DNA of 64,000 nt from Pseudobdellovibrionaceae bacterium (GTDB lineage Bacteria; Bdellovibrionota; Bdellovibrionia; Bdellovibrionales; Bdellovibrionaceae), in NCBI GenBank assembly GCA_030158485.1, contig JAOASS010000016.1:233398-297397 (forward strand), given 5' to 3'. A program made the translations under genes and the position numbers. This document shows positions 8,519 to 17,213 of the stretch, piece after piece; within the stretch, counting starts at the first letter, position 1, and every line of letters begins with the position of its first letter. The notes under the pieces are model-generated. The model ran no database searches and had not been told where the DNA came from. It saw only the letters and a list, made by a program, of their open reading frames with translations.

Positions 8519-9871
8519 TTAAAGTGTAAATTTGAAGTCCCGAATTAACATTCCAGGTAACTTACTTCCGCCAAATTCACGGTTGTTGTAAGTTGAAATA
8601 TTAACCGAAGTTTCCTGGAAATCCGTGAGATCAATCAGTCCAGATCCCCAGATATCATAAAGACTGACATCAAAACGCATATCTTGAATAGGTGAAATGA
8701 TGTCTCCATTTTCAACCCAAAAACAAGCAAACCGAGTCATTCCTGTCAGGCGTGCCGACTTTTGGTCTGACCAATTCACATAATGAAGATTAGAAAGATA
8801 AAGGCCAGTGTTGAGTTCTTTGAAAATATGATCTCTTTTAAGGGATCCAGGCTTGATTTCCATTGTGAGGGGCGTTTCTCGAGTGTCTGCTCCATTTGAT
8901 TTTAAATTAAATTCTGAAGCCGTTTTGGAAGATGTCATCAAATTTTTTAAAAGTCCATTTTCGATGATGGGTATTTGGGCTTCAGAGACTTCACCCAGTG
9001 AGTTAAAGCGTGGTTGAAATCCAAGTTCAAAATTTTCAATGAGAGTGAGCTTTTCTGAAAGTTGCATTTGTCCATCAGCAAGGAGTCTTAAGCTACATTG
9101 CCCCTGCTTGTAAGCGGCTTGGGAAAAACCTCCCCAGCTAGCGGTATTTTTAAGTTCCATCACAGCCGCGGGAGCAAGGTAGACTTTGTATTCTCCGCGT
9201 GGAATTTTTTTAGCGGGTTTTTGAAGTTGATGTAAAAATGTTCGAGATTGGCCAAGGGAAGTCTGCCAGGATTCTTCATCCCAATTTCGACCTGCTACAT
9301 TTGCAGTGACGGCTTTTGCATTCCCTTGTTTTCCGCTATAAAGAGAATAATCAACAAAATAAATATCACTTGAATGCCAGTGAGAAGTTCCTTTTGAATT
9401 GGCAATTGCTTTTATCAGTGGGCCCGAAGCCATATAACCTACAAAGTCATCATTTGTGTGAACAGTTTGCGCAACTTTATCTATGATAAAATGAGAATTG
9501 GGAGTTTCGGCTTTTTCATCTTTTTGTGAAACACCAGATTCTGCTAAAATGATCGGATAAGGATTTTCAGGAAGCATTTCCATTTCTTGGCGAGCTTTTC
9601 CTAAATACAAAAGACATCGTTTTCGGTCTTCATCTAATTGTCCCGTTAATGGAAAGGCTATTTTAGCGATTTTATTTTGAGTCTGAATAACAAGATTTAC
9701 TTGAGCTTGCTCAACAGATGTCGTTTGACGAACTTGGCCTTTATTGAATCGAACAAAATCACTTTCTTCAGCATCCAAAGACAAACTGACTTCTTCATCA
9801 CCTTTAAGGTTTGCAAAGAGAATTTTAGAGTTTTTTTCGAAGGATTCTTGTATTTTATATTTCCAGCTCAT
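8519..9871 (-). CDS. pmbA: TldE/PmbA-like subunit of the TldD/TldE protease
   Basis: This 450-residue protein belongs to the TldD/PmbA family. It starts two bases after the stop of the TldD-like gene, with a GGAGG site, so the pair is translationally linked. It lacks the HExxxH zinc motif of TldD, as expected for the TldE subunit. In characterised bacteria the TldD-TldE heterodimer is a cytoplasmic zinc protease that degrades unfolded or modified peptides and matures microcin B17. C-terminal family features such as ISPIQDMRFDVSLYDIWGSG and the final SKLPGMLIRDFKF fit. The sequence is rather divergent, so subunit assignment rests mainly on the missing metal motif and the gene pairing. Confidence 0.8.
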   Translation of the reverse strand: MSWKYKIQESFEKNSKILFANLKGDEEVSLSLDAEESDFVRFNKGQVRQTTSVEQAQVNLVIQTQNKIAKIAFPLTGQLDEDRKRCLLYLGKARQEMEMLPENPYPIILAESGVSQKDEKAETPNSHFIIDKVAQTVHTNDDFVGYMASGPLIKAIANSKGTSHWHSSDIYFVDYSLYSGKQGNAKAVTANVAGRNWDEESWQTSLGQSRTFLHQLQKPAKKIPRGEYKVYLAPAAVMELKNTASWGGFSQAAYKQGQCSLRLLADGQMQLSEKLTLIENFELGFQPRFNSLGEVSEAQIPIIENGLLKNLMTSSKTASEFNLKSNGADTRETPLTMEIKPGSLKRDHIFKELNTGLYLSNLHYVNWSDQKSARLTGMTRFACFWVENGDIISPIQDMRFDVSLYDIWGSGLIDLTDFQETSVNISTYNNREFGGSKLPGMLIRDFKFTL

Positions 9872-9873
9872 GA

Positions 9874-11250
9874 TTAACCTCCACCGAAAACTTCAATATC
9901 TTTAAATAAACAATAAGGAGCCGCATGGCCAACGCGAATAATTTGAGAAGGTTCGCCTTTACCGCAGTAGAGGGTACCGTATGTTTCCAATGTATCACCG
10001 ACTTGAGCCAAATTGCGCCAAAAGTCTAAAGTGCGCCCACGATAATTAGAGTTTTTAACAATTTTTGTGATTTTACCATTTTCGACGAGTTGGCCGTACT
10101 CGCATCCAAATTGAAACTTATCCCTGTAGTCATCAATCGACCAAGATTTATTTGAGTGTACGATGAGGCCTTTTTCCATTGAGGAAATCATATCATCTAA
10201 AGTGGACATTCCAGTTTCCATATTGATATTAGCCATGCGGTCTATCGGTGCTCGGTTCCAACTTGAGGACCTGAAATTAGCAACTCCAGATACGGGAGAT
10301 CGTTCTTGAGATTCAAGTCCTCCTAGGGCACGAATAAGTATTCCATTTTTAATTAAGTGTTCTTTTTTAGCTTCTTGGCCGCTTTCATCGAAGCGATAGC
10401 TTGCAATTTCACCAAAGCGAGTGGGATCAAAAGTAATGTTCATTAAAGGAGATCCATATTGAAGTTTTCCGAAATCTTCTTCTCGAACGAAGCTCCAGCC
10501 GGCGAAATTTCTTTCATCGCCTAAAATTCGGTCTAATTCTAAAGGGTGACCGATAGACTCGTGTATTTGAATATACATTTGATCAGGTCCGACAAGGAGA
10601 TCGCGTTTATCATGCGGGCAGTTTTCAGCTTCAATCAATTCAAGGGCCTGGCGAGCTACGGTTTCACAATTTGGTAGTAAGCGGTGACGAGAAAATAATT
10701 CAGAGCCAATTTGATACCCAGCCGAACGTCCATTCAATGTTCGCGTCTGAACTTCCGATCCTTCTTGAGCAGTTGCTCCAATATTGAGAGCCACAATGGA
10801 AAAGTCTTGTACCGTTTCCGCCCCATTCGGTCCTTTTGAATGAATTTGAGTTTCGACTATAATAACGCCTGCTGAGCGCTGAACAATTTTATCTGAAATA
10901 TTCATCGCTTGAGAGCAATCAACAAGTACATCCATAAGTTGTTTAAGGCTGACTGCATCGAAAGATTTTTGGATCGGGGTTTTATAAACACCTTGAGCAA
11001 ACGGTCGAACTTTTGCGGAAAATTTAAAAACAGGATTATGACTACCAGCAAGAGCGATGCTTCGTGCTTTTTCTTCCGCCCGTTGAATTCCAGAAGTGCT
11101 TGTATCCTGAGTTCCAGCGTATCCGATGAAACCATTTTCCATAACTTCGACACGCACTCCTTGGTCGACAACACATAGACTTTCCTCTAATTTTTCATTC
11201 CGGATAGTTCTATAGGTCGTCTTTTCAGTGATAGAATGGATCCAAGTCAT
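9874..11250 (-). CDS. tldD: TldD-like zinc metalloprotease subunit
   Basis: This is the catalytic partner of the gene downstream. The family motif IQIHESIGHPLELDRI (about residue 228) has the HExxxH zinc ligands. The C-terminus has the usual CGKGEPSQIIRVGHAAP and FKDIEVFGGG ending. I place the start at the ATG at 11250 (458 residues), which has an AGGGAG site about eight bases away. An in-frame ATG at 11349 would add 33 residues, has no ribosome binding site, and would translate through a perfect 10-bp hairpin at 11281-11311. The two genes form a two-gene operon. Confidence 0.88.
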   Translation of the reverse strand: MTWIHSITEKTTYRTIRNEKLEESLCVVDQGVRVEVMENGFIGYAGTQDTSTSGIQRAEEKARSIALAGSHNPVFKFSAKVRPFAQGVYKTPIQKSFDAVSLKQLMDVLVDCSQAMNISDKIVQRSAGVIIVETQIHSKGPNGAETVQDFSIVALNIGATAQEGSEVQTRTLNGRSAGYQIGSELFSRHRLLPNCETVARQALELIEAENCPHDKRDLLVGPDQMYIQIHESIGHPLELDRILGDERNFAGWSFVREEDFGKLQYGSPLMNITFDPTRFGEIASYRFDESGQEAKKEHLIKNGILIRALGGLESQERSPVSGVANFRSSSWNRAPIDRMANINMETGMSTLDDMISSMEKGLIVHSNKSWSIDDYRDKFQFGCEYGQLVENGKITKIVKNSNYRGRTLDFWRNLAQVGDTLETYGTLYCGKGEPSQIIRVGHAAPYCLFKDIEVFGGG

Positions 11251-11280
11251 GAGTAGACTCCCTTGTCGGCTAGAGAAGTT

Positions 11281-11311
11281 CGAGATGTGCACAAATCTTT
11301 CGCACATCTCG
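11281..11311 (-). promoter_or_regulatory. Leader hairpin upstream of tldD
   Basis: CGAGATGTGC (11281-11290) pairs perfectly with GCACATCTCG (11302-11311) around an 11-base loop, about 30 bases before the chosen tldD start. It could be a 5' UTR stem or a palindromic protein-binding site. Confidence 0.45.
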
Positions 11312-11393
11312 GGCGAAGAGTCACTGGTTAACATCTCAAGTTTTGGCATTTGCTTTGCATTTTTAAAAATGAGGTGAACTCAGTTGCATTTGG

Positions 11394-11451
11394 AGTGTCA
11401 TTTCGACACTTAACTGAGAACTTTTTTAACTCGATTGAGTTCTCAAAAAAA
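11394..11451 (+). promoter_or_regulatory. Leader with alternative hairpins before the 47-residue-repeat protein gene
   Basis: A 6-bp hairpin (AGTGTC at 11394-11399 with GACACT at 11405-11410) is followed by two mutually exclusive folds. One pairs TGAGAACT (11415-11422) with AGTTCTCA (11437-11444). The other pairs AACTC (11428-11432) with GAGTT (11437-11441), extended by T-run/A-run pairing. The AGGAG site of the next gene follows at once, so folding could affect its translation. This is by-eye prediction only. Confidence 0.35.
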
Positions 11452-11463
11452 GTAGGAGATTTT

Positions 11464-11970
11464 GTGAAAAGTTTGAATTTAATTTTAGTTAATGAGAAAA
11501 CAAAAGCCCTTTTATTCAAGCTCACGGCTCTGCTTACCTTTTTAGCTCTCAATTTTATTGGTTATAATGCTTTTTCAATGGAAACGAGTCAAATTTCGCA
11601 TTTCGAAACTTCTGCTCATCGGAATAAAACTTCTCAAGAATGGAGTTCTCATCAAATACCAACTTGTCAGATTGCTTCCGAAGGAATGGTTGAAAATAAG
11701 TGGAACAGTATTCGAATTAAAATTAGTGGGGCTCTTGTTACAGGTGCCGATACACTTTCAGATTTGAGTCAAAAATTAAAAAATCTTGTGGTTGAAGGCA
11801 AATGCTTACCTGATCCCGCTAACTGTTCACTGGCGACAGAAGGTTTGGCTATGGGCAGCTGGGTGAAACACCGAATTTTAATTCAAGATGTCATAGCTTT
11901 TGGTGCCGACACAACGGCTCGAATATTTGATCAACTGGGTGAGCTCAAAAAAATCGGCTTGTGTGAATAA
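11464..11970 (+). CDS. Secreted protein made of two tandem 47-residue Cys-flanked repeats
   Basis: I do not recognise this family. The GTG at 11464 has an AGGAG site five bases upstream and gives 168 residues, starting with a signal peptide or membrane anchor (hydrophobic core ALLFKLTALLTFLALNFIGY). The mature part contains two ungapped 47-residue copies. Each begins with Cys, has a conserved EG at positions 6-7, Trp at 13, R-I at 17-18, GADT at 27-30, and Gly at 45, and ends with Cys at 47. The flanking cysteines suggest one disulphide per repeat in the periplasm. It is divergent from tldD, and its leader is rich in hairpins. Confidence 0.75.
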   Translation: MKSLNLILVNEKTKALLFKLTALLTFLALNFIGYNAFSMETSQISHFETSAHRNKTSQEWSSHQIPTCQIASEGMVENKWNSIRIKISGALVTGADTLSDLSQKLKNLVVEGKCLPDPANCSLATEGLAMGSWVKHRILIQDVIAFGADTTARIFDQLGELKKIGLCE

Positions 11971-12066
11971 ATATGAGTGAACTGCTTTTCATTGGGACCC
12001 TTTATCGGATATAAATCAGACTTCAATTTTGTTTGACTGCTTTAATTTGCTTGAGAGGTCTTAATT

Positions 12067-12780
12067 ATGATTCGGTTATCACCCTATAATTTTAAAGAAT
12101 ATCAGTGGGCTGATTTACAGGAACTGCCTTTCAAGCTTCCAAAGCTTCAAAGTCATCGTGGCTATTGTGTCCAGGGTGCGCCCGAGAATACAATTCAATC
12201 AATTCAAGCTGCTTTTGATCAAGGCTATAAAATGGTTGAAATGGACTTACGCTTAAGTCAAAAGGGCGACATTATCTTATGGCATGATCAGGTAACGGAT
12301 ACGACGGATATTTCTAAAGCCAGTTTTTTTGAAAATGTTTTAGAGATTTTGCCGGTGGACTCTATTTATAATTTAGAAATTAAAAATGAATCTAAAATCA
12401 ACTTTTCATTGGAAGAAAAATTAATTCATTTTTTAAAAAGATATCCCAAAAGAAATCAGCTGCTATTTTCTAGTTTTAATCCTTTTTCACTTTCTTGGAT
12501 GAACAAACTTTTGCCAGAAATTCCACGTGCACTTTTAGTTTCGCAAGAAGATGAACCCGGCAATTCTTTTTTACTTAAAGAACTCACTTTTTTGCCTCTA
12601 GTAAAGCCTCATTTTCTAAACTTAAGATGGCAGGATTTAGATCACTACAAAGAAATCCCATTTGAAAGAAAAGTTGTTTGGACTGTGAATGATTTGACTC
12701 AGGCTCAATCTTTATTGGATCGGCACAAAGTTTCTTCTGTCATCACTGACACAATTCAGCCACAAGAGATAAGAGTTTAA
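12067..12780 (+). CDS. Glycerophosphodiester phosphodiesterase family protein
   Basis: This 237-residue protein has the GDPD TIM-barrel signature: SHRGYCVQGAPENTIQSIQAA near residue 29, then KMVEMDLRLSQKGDIILWHDQ with the metal-binding Glu/Asp pair and the second catalytic His (WHD), and later YNLEIK and VVWTVNDLTQ. The family hydrolyses glycerophosphodiesters to glycerol-3-phosphate and an alcohol, recycling phospholipid head groups. No signal peptide is visible, so it is probably cytoplasmic. A GAGAGG site lies eight bases before the ATG. The stop is one base before the start of the EpmA-like gene, so the two are co-transcribed. Confidence 0.9.
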   Translation: MIRLSPYNFKEYQWADLQELPFKLPKLQSHRGYCVQGAPENTIQSIQAAFDQGYKMVEMDLRLSQKGDIILWHDQVTDTTDISKASFFENVLEILPVDSIYNLEIKNESKINFSLEEKLIHFLKRYPKRNQLLFSSFNPFSLSWMNKLLPEIPRALLVSQEDEPGNSFLLKELTFLPLVKPHFLNLRWQDLDHYKEIPFERKVVWTVNDLTQAQSLLDRHKVSSVITDTIQPQEIRV

Positions 12781-12781
12781 A

Positions 12782-13954
12782 ATGCTTTATGGACCATTTA
12801 ATCGAAATTGGAAAAATTATGGTCGCATTAAAAATATCAAAATAATAGGACCTCATATTATATTTGATTTAAATGAAAAAACTTTTCAAGTTTTTTACAA
12901 AGAAGAATTTTCTTCGATTGAAAAAAATGATTGGGTTGCAATTGATGAAAATAGTCAACTTATTAGACTTTCACCTTCTTTGCGAGCGCCACTAACGACT
13001 GAATTAAATAATGAAAAAATAAAAACATGGAATCATTTTTTTCAATTTATACGTTATGTTTTTCAAGAAAAATTATTTAGAGAAATCCAAACACCAACTC
13101 TTGTCCCGTGTCCTGGGACAGAGCCTAGCCTGGATGTTTTTAATCTAGATCTCAAAATTGGAAATCAAATTCAAAAAGTTTTTTTACCAACTTCCCCAGA
13201 GCTGCATTTGAAAAAAGCCCTGACGATAGGCTTTGATAAAATCTATGAAATTGCAAAGTGTTATCGAAATAACGAAGTGACAGATCTTCATCAGCCGGAA
13301 TTTTGGATGCTTGAATGGTATAGAAGTTTTGCAAATCTCTTTGATCTCCAAGCTGATGTTGTTCAGCTTATTTACAAGCTTTGTGACGAGTTCAAACAGA
13401 CTCGCCCTGATGTTCAGTGTTTTACAATTCGCCAGCTTTTTAAAAAACATTTAAATTTTGATTTAAAGCCTGATACGTCTTTTGACGAGCTCAAGAAATT
13501 AGCTTTGCAGAACCAATTAAGAATAAATGATTCTTTCACGATTGATGACCTTTTTTTTATTTTAATGCTTGAAAAAATAGAGCCTTCTTTGCCAAAAGAA
13601 GTTTTAGTTTTCGTTGAAAAGTACCCGCCGTATCAGGCCGCTTTGGCTCGAAAAGATCATGAAGGATGGGCGGAAAGATTCGAAGTTTATTGGAAGGGCA
13701 TGGAGCTTGCGAATGCGTTTGATGAACTTAACGATCCTGTCGAGCAAAGAAAAAGGTCTGTTGACGATTTGGCAAAAAGAGAAAGTCGAAATGCTATTCA
13801 ATTGGATGAAAGTTTTTTTCAAGCCCTTGAAAGTGGTATGCCACCGTCTGCGGGAATCGCTCTGGGCTTAGAAAGATTATTTATGGCCTTAGTAAATATT
13901 CAAAAAATTGATGAACTTCGACTTTTTCCTATTAAAACTGAAAAAAGGTTCTAA
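12782..13954 (+). CDS. epmA: EpmA-like elongation factor P lysyl-ligase (class II LysRS-related)
   Basis: This 390-residue protein carries the class II lysyl-tRNA synthetase catalytic core: TPTLVPCPGTEPSLDVF, FLPTSPELHLKKAL, KIYEIAKCYRNNEVTDLHQPEF (motif 2) and GIALGLERLFMAL (motif 3). It lacks the full anticodon-binding OB domain. That is the EpmA (PoxA/GenX) layout, which attaches beta-lysine to EF-P. EpmA is usually about 325 residues. Here about 65 extra N-terminal residues resemble a reduced OB-like segment. The lysine aminomutase EpmB and EF-P are not in the window. A lysyl-tRNA synthetase paralogue with another target is the alternative. Confidence 0.85.
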   Translation: MLYGPFNRNWKNYGRIKNIKIIGPHIIFDLNEKTFQVFYKEEFSSIEKNDWVAIDENSQLIRLSPSLRAPLTTELNNEKIKTWNHFFQFIRYVFQEKLFREIQTPTLVPCPGTEPSLDVFNLDLKIGNQIQKVFLPTSPELHLKKALTIGFDKIYEIAKCYRNNEVTDLHQPEFWMLEWYRSFANLFDLQADVVQLIYKLCDEFKQTRPDVQCFTIRQLFKKHLNFDLKPDTSFDELKKLALQNQLRINDSFTIDDLFFILMLEKIEPSLPKEVLVFVEKYPPYQAALARKDHEGWAERFEVYWKGMELANAFDELNDPVEQRKRSVDDLAKRESRNAIQLDESFFQALESGMPPSAGIALGLERLFMALVNIQKIDELRLFPIKTEKRF

Positions 13955-13968
13955 AAAAACAGACTAAT

Positions 13969-13984
13969 CTATTTCAGGAAATAG
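13969..13984 (-). terminator. Weak hairpin between epmA and the IHF/HU gene
   Basis: CTATTT and AAATAG flank CAGG. On the minus strand a T-rich stretch follows. It is a weak candidate terminator for the IHF/HU gene in the 42-base convergent gap. Confidence 0.35.
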
Positions 13985-13996
13985 AGCGGTTTAATT

Positions 13997-14281
13997 TTAG
14001 CTTTTATTAATTTCGTCTTTGAGTTCTTTTCCAACTTTGAAGAATGGAAGTTTTTTTTCTTCAACATCGATAACTTCACCAGTGCGTGGGTTACGACCTT
14101 TATAAGATTTGTACTCACGGTTAACGAATGATCCAAATCCACGGATTTCAATGCGGTCATCCCGCAGCAAAGCTTCTACCATCGAGTCGAAAATCGTGTT
14201 TACAACTGTTTCAGCTTTGACTCTTGTGATGCCTGCTTTTTCTGACACGATATTGATCAATTCAGCTTTTGTAATCGTCAT
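13997..14281 (-). CDS. IHF/HU-family nucleoid protein, IHF-beta-like
   Basis: This 94-residue DNA-bending protein has the HU/IHF fold. The N-terminal helices (MTITKAELINIVSEKAGIT) lead to RIEIRGFGSFVNREYK, the DNA-binding arm with GRNPRTGEVIDVEEKKLPFFK, and the C-terminal VGKELKDEIN. RIEIRGFGSF and the GKELKD ending are closer to IHF subunits than to HU. Length and the Arg-Asn-Pro wedge are typical. It dimerises to bend DNA in the nucleoid. Whether it works as homodimer or heterodimer cannot be told here. It appears to be a single-gene unit. Confidence 0.9.
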   Translation of the reverse strand: MTITKAELINIVSEKAGITRVKAETVVNTIFDSMVEALLRDDRIEIRGFGSFVNREYKSYKGRNPRTGEVIDVEEKKLPFFKVGKELKDEINKS

Positions 14282-14431
14282 GGACCTTGCCTTAAGTTAT
14301 TGAATAGACTCATCTTAAATACATGAAAACAGCTCGAAAAGGTAAATATTGATCTAATGCGCAGCATTCCAAAATATCTGACATGGGTTGAGCTAAAAAT
14401 ACAACTTAATCGTTAATAGTGGTCTTAAAAT

Positions 14432-15715
14432 CTATCGAAGATCAAGAAAGCGCTTTTTTGCCGGCTTAAAACCAGCATCCTGAAGGATCTGACGATAAGC
14501 ATTAAGTGCTAAGTCCGTCATTTTTTTCACATCAAAAAGCTCAAGAACTTTTTTTCGAGCTCTTTCTCCTAATTCTTGGGTCGGAATGGAGCCCGAAAAA
14601 ATTTCGATCAAGAGATTGGCCAAAGATTCTTTATCTGCGGGACGCAAAAGAAAACCATCTAAACCATCTTCTATAACATGTGAAATGGGACTGACTTCTG
14701 AACCTATAATTACTTTTTTCTGAGCCATAGCTTCAATTAAAGTTGTTTCAAAACCGTTAGTTCTAGAACTTAAGTTGATATAAACATCACTAACAGAGAT
14801 TACATCAAGCGCTTCGTCTTCAGGAACTGCGCCCAAGAGAAGCACTCTTTTGCCTAAAGCTTTTTGTAAAATTTCAAATTCGATTTCTTTAAAAAGGGGG
14901 CCATTCCCTATGACAACAAGATAGGAAGAAGGCTTTTTGACTGCTACTTTTTCGAATCCCGCTAAAAGGTGTAAAATTTCTTGAGTTTCATTAAGGTCAG
15001 AAAAAGTAACAGCGAGTTGTGAGTTTTCAGGCAATCCCCATTTTTTTTTGATTTCAAGAGCGTTTTCTAAGGGTTTAAAATCACTCAGTTCGAATCCGTA
15101 GGGAAGAGTATGAATTTTTAAATCGGGATAGAGATAATATCTTTCCAGTAAAAATCTTTGTTGAGGATGAGCAATAAAAACTCCGTCGGCGACGCTCAAT
15201 AACTGCCGATCAGTTGCAAAGAATGTTGTTAAAAACTTGTAAGCGAGCGCTGATCCTGTTTGTAGAAGTGAGCCCAGAGTATCGTGACCTCTTCCTAAAA
15301 TCGAAAAGATTTGTGACATCTGGGTCGCTTCAGCATCAAAACAGACTGCGACTTTAAATCGTTTTTTTTGTTTTGCAATTTTAAGAGCAGAAGAATCAAG
15401 TGCATGGACAAGATCAAAAGGATTTTGCAAGTGAAGTTCTGTGAATTTACGAAAAATAGCGTCTTCGAAAGGAGCATGTTTTAAATCAGAATCTTTTTCT
15501 TGTAAAAAATAAGTTTTAACTCCGTCTCTTTCAACAAAGCTTTTTCCTATGGGACTTTTGCTGGCAAAGACTGTTACATCAACACCTTTTCTGGCAAGAC
15601 CACGGGCCATTGGCCAAAGAAATCCGCTATCTGAAGCGCGGCTCAATATTTGGAACCGAGATCCAATCAGAAGCACTCGTAGTCGTGTTGTTGTTTTAAA
15701 TAAAGCTTCAGCCAT
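14432..15715 (-). CDS. Family 4 glycosyltransferase (GT-B fold)
   Basis: This 427-residue protein has the GT4 layout. The N-terminal acceptor domain includes RGLARKGVDVTVFAS, where the early GxxxKG-type loop sits. The C-terminal donor domain includes VIGNGPLFKEIE, VSDVYINLSSRTNGFETTLIEAMA (the ExxxxxxxE-type catalytic motif region) and GSEVSPISHVIEDGLDGFLL. It should transfer a sugar from a nucleotide-sugar to a lipid or polysaccharide acceptor on the cytoplasmic membrane face. The substrate is unknown. It is the last gene of the gdhA-pyrD-Nudix-GT-GT operon, 26 bases after the preceding gene. Confidence 0.88.
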   Translation of the reverse strand: MAEALFKTTTRLRVLLIGSRFQILSRASDSGFLWPMARGLARKGVDVTVFASKSPIGKSFVERDGVKTYFLQEKDSDLKHAPFEDAIFRKFTELHLQNPFDLVHALDSSALKIAKQKKRFKVAVCFDAEATQMSQIFSILGRGHDTLGSLLQTGSALAYKFLTTFFATDRQLLSVADGVFIAHPQQRFLLERYYLYPDLKIHTLPYGFELSDFKPLENALEIKKKWGLPENSQLAVTFSDLNETQEILHLLAGFEKVAVKKPSSYLVVIGNGPLFKEIEFEILQKALGKRVLLLGAVPEDEALDVISVSDVYINLSSRTNGFETTLIEAMAQKKVIIGSEVSPISHVIEDGLDGFLLRPADKESLANLLIEIFSGSIPTQELGERARKKVLELFDVKKMTDLALNAYRQILQDAGFKPAKKRFLDLR

Positions 15716-15741
15716 AAAAATTCCTAATGAACTTTATTCTA

Positions 15742-16779
15742 TCAGGCTTGCTTGCGATCCGACAAAGCTTTCGTGATCCATCGATTAAGATCATTCAATG
15801 ACTGATCTAAAACAAAAGAAGGGCCCCGGACCTTTCTTTTGATAACAGGCGGCACTAAAGCACCGGAGGTCCAGCGATTTTCAAGTTGCTGAGCTACGTG
15901 GTCATGATCAATCAGAGAACAGTTTTCGCCGACAGACCAAAGTCCGGACAGAAGTTCAATTTGATGAGTATCAAGAATCACAAAAACTCCTGACAACGAA
16001 GCAAAAGAAGCTAAATCGACAAAAAAGTGAGGAGAAATATTTTGTCCTGCTAAAAGCAAAACTTCCGATTCTTTTAAAATCTTAAGAATTTCGATTTTAT
16101 TAAGATGGCTTGACCACAGAGGCTTATGCTTCCAATTGCTGAAGAGATCTTGGAATTCCTGATGTTTTTTAAAGTTCCATTGACTGCGATCAGCTAAAAA
16201 AATCCAAGTTTTATCTTTAGCGGTGCTTTCAAAAAAGCCTTTATTTTCTTTAACGTATTTTTCATCCCAAGGACAAACCCAGATGTTCTTATTGTTAAGA
16301 GCCGATAAAACGTCATTTGATTTAGAGTCAGTTTCTGTTTGCAGCGGGGCCAGAGAGGGTAAGGGCGCTAGTAAAGTTCTCAGTTGCCGTTTGCTATCTG
16401 AGCTTATTCCCCTAAGATCGGCTAAATTTTTTCTTGATGAAAGAGTGACTAAATCGGCTCGTTTCAAAAGAGTGCGAAAGCTTTTTGATTTCTTGGGATT
16501 TAAGAATCCTAAGAAGCTGACAGCCATTGGTTGATTGGGAAGTGCGCCAATTGTTTCAATCAGAGCTCTTTCCATCCAGTTCAGTGTTTCATCTTCCCAA
16601 ATAAAATAGACGAGATCTGGTTGAATACGAAGAAATGAAGCCCAAATTAAAAGCAAATTTCGAGTATTCGCTTCGTAAGTGAGATGGGGATAGACTGGCT
16701 GCTGGTCTGTTTCAAGACTTTCAATAAAGGAATTTGCAGTTTCGGTTCTATTTCTAGAAATTAAGAAGATTTTCGCCAT
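15742..16779 (-). CDS. Divergent GT-B-like glycosyltransferase
   Basis: This 345-residue protein shows a weak glycosyltransferase pattern: an N-terminal half with PDLVYFIWEDETLNWMERAL and RADLVTLSSRKN, and a C-terminal half with ILKESEVLLLAG and SLSGVFVILDTHQIELLSG resembling a donor domain without the usual Glu motif. Pairing with a clear GT4 downstream supports the call. It overlaps the Nudix gene by 19 bases, so it is translationally coupled. It may be an inactive or very divergent partner. Substrate unknown. Confidence 0.5.
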   Translation of the reverse strand: MAKIFLISRNRTETANSFIESLETDQQPVYPHLTYEANTRNLLLIWASFLRIQPDLVYFIWEDETLNWMERALIETIGALPNQPMAVSFLGFLNPKKSKSFRTLLKRADLVTLSSRKNLADLRGISSDSKRQLRTLLAPLPSLAPLQTETDSKSNDVLSALNNKNIWVCPWDEKYVKENKGFFESTAKDKTWIFLADRSQWNFKKHQEFQDLFSNWKHKPLWSSHLNKIEILKILKESEVLLLAGQNISPHFFVDLASFASLSGVFVILDTHQIELLSGLWSVGENCSLIDHDHVAQQLENRWTSGALVPPVIKRKVRGPSFVLDQSLNDLNRWITKALSDRKQA

Positions 16780-17213
16780 GGAGCACCCAAAGCTTTAAAT
16801 ATTTTTTCTAAGACTTTTTTATTTGCATCAGGAATAGAACGCTCTTTGAGCTCTTCAGGGTAGATCCATTCTAACATTAAATGATGCTTAGCTTTCGGTT
16901 GTCCTTTCCAATAAAGAACTTCGTAAAATAAAATCACAATGCCGACATCATTATATGAGTGAGTTACGCTGAGTTTTAGTTCTCCTATATTCGCTTCGAT
17001 TCCGAGCTCTTCTGATAACTCACGTGCCAGAGCTTCTTCAGGTGATTCGCCCAATTCAATTTTGCCACCAGGAAATTCCCAAAGTCCCGCAAGCGAATTA
17101 TTTTCAGGTCTTTGTCCAACCAGAATGCGACCATCCTTTTTCAGGAAGCCTGCAACGACTGGGATCCATTGGATCTTTTTCAGTCGAGTTTTCTTGGGTT
17201 GAGCATTTTCCAT
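16761..17213 (-). CDS. Nudix hydrolase, MutT-like
   Basis: This 150-residue protein has a complete Nudix box, GGKIELGESPEEALARELSEELGI (starting near residue 49), with all Glu residues for Mg binding. VVAGFLKKDGRILVGQRPENNSLAGLWEFPGG is very like MutT 8-oxo-dGTPases, which clean the nucleotide pool. It lies between pyrD and a glycosyltransferase, overlapping pyrD by 34 bases and the glycosyltransferase by 19 bases. MutT function is likely, but the substrate cannot be proven from sequence. Confidence 0.88.
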   Translation of the reverse strand: MENAQPKKTRLKKIQWIPVVAGFLKKDGRILVGQRPENNSLAGLWEFPGGKIELGESPEEALARELSEELGIEANIGELKLSVTHSYNDVGIVILFYEVLYWKGQPKAKHHLMLEWIYPEELKERSIPDANKKVLEKIFKALGAPWRKSS

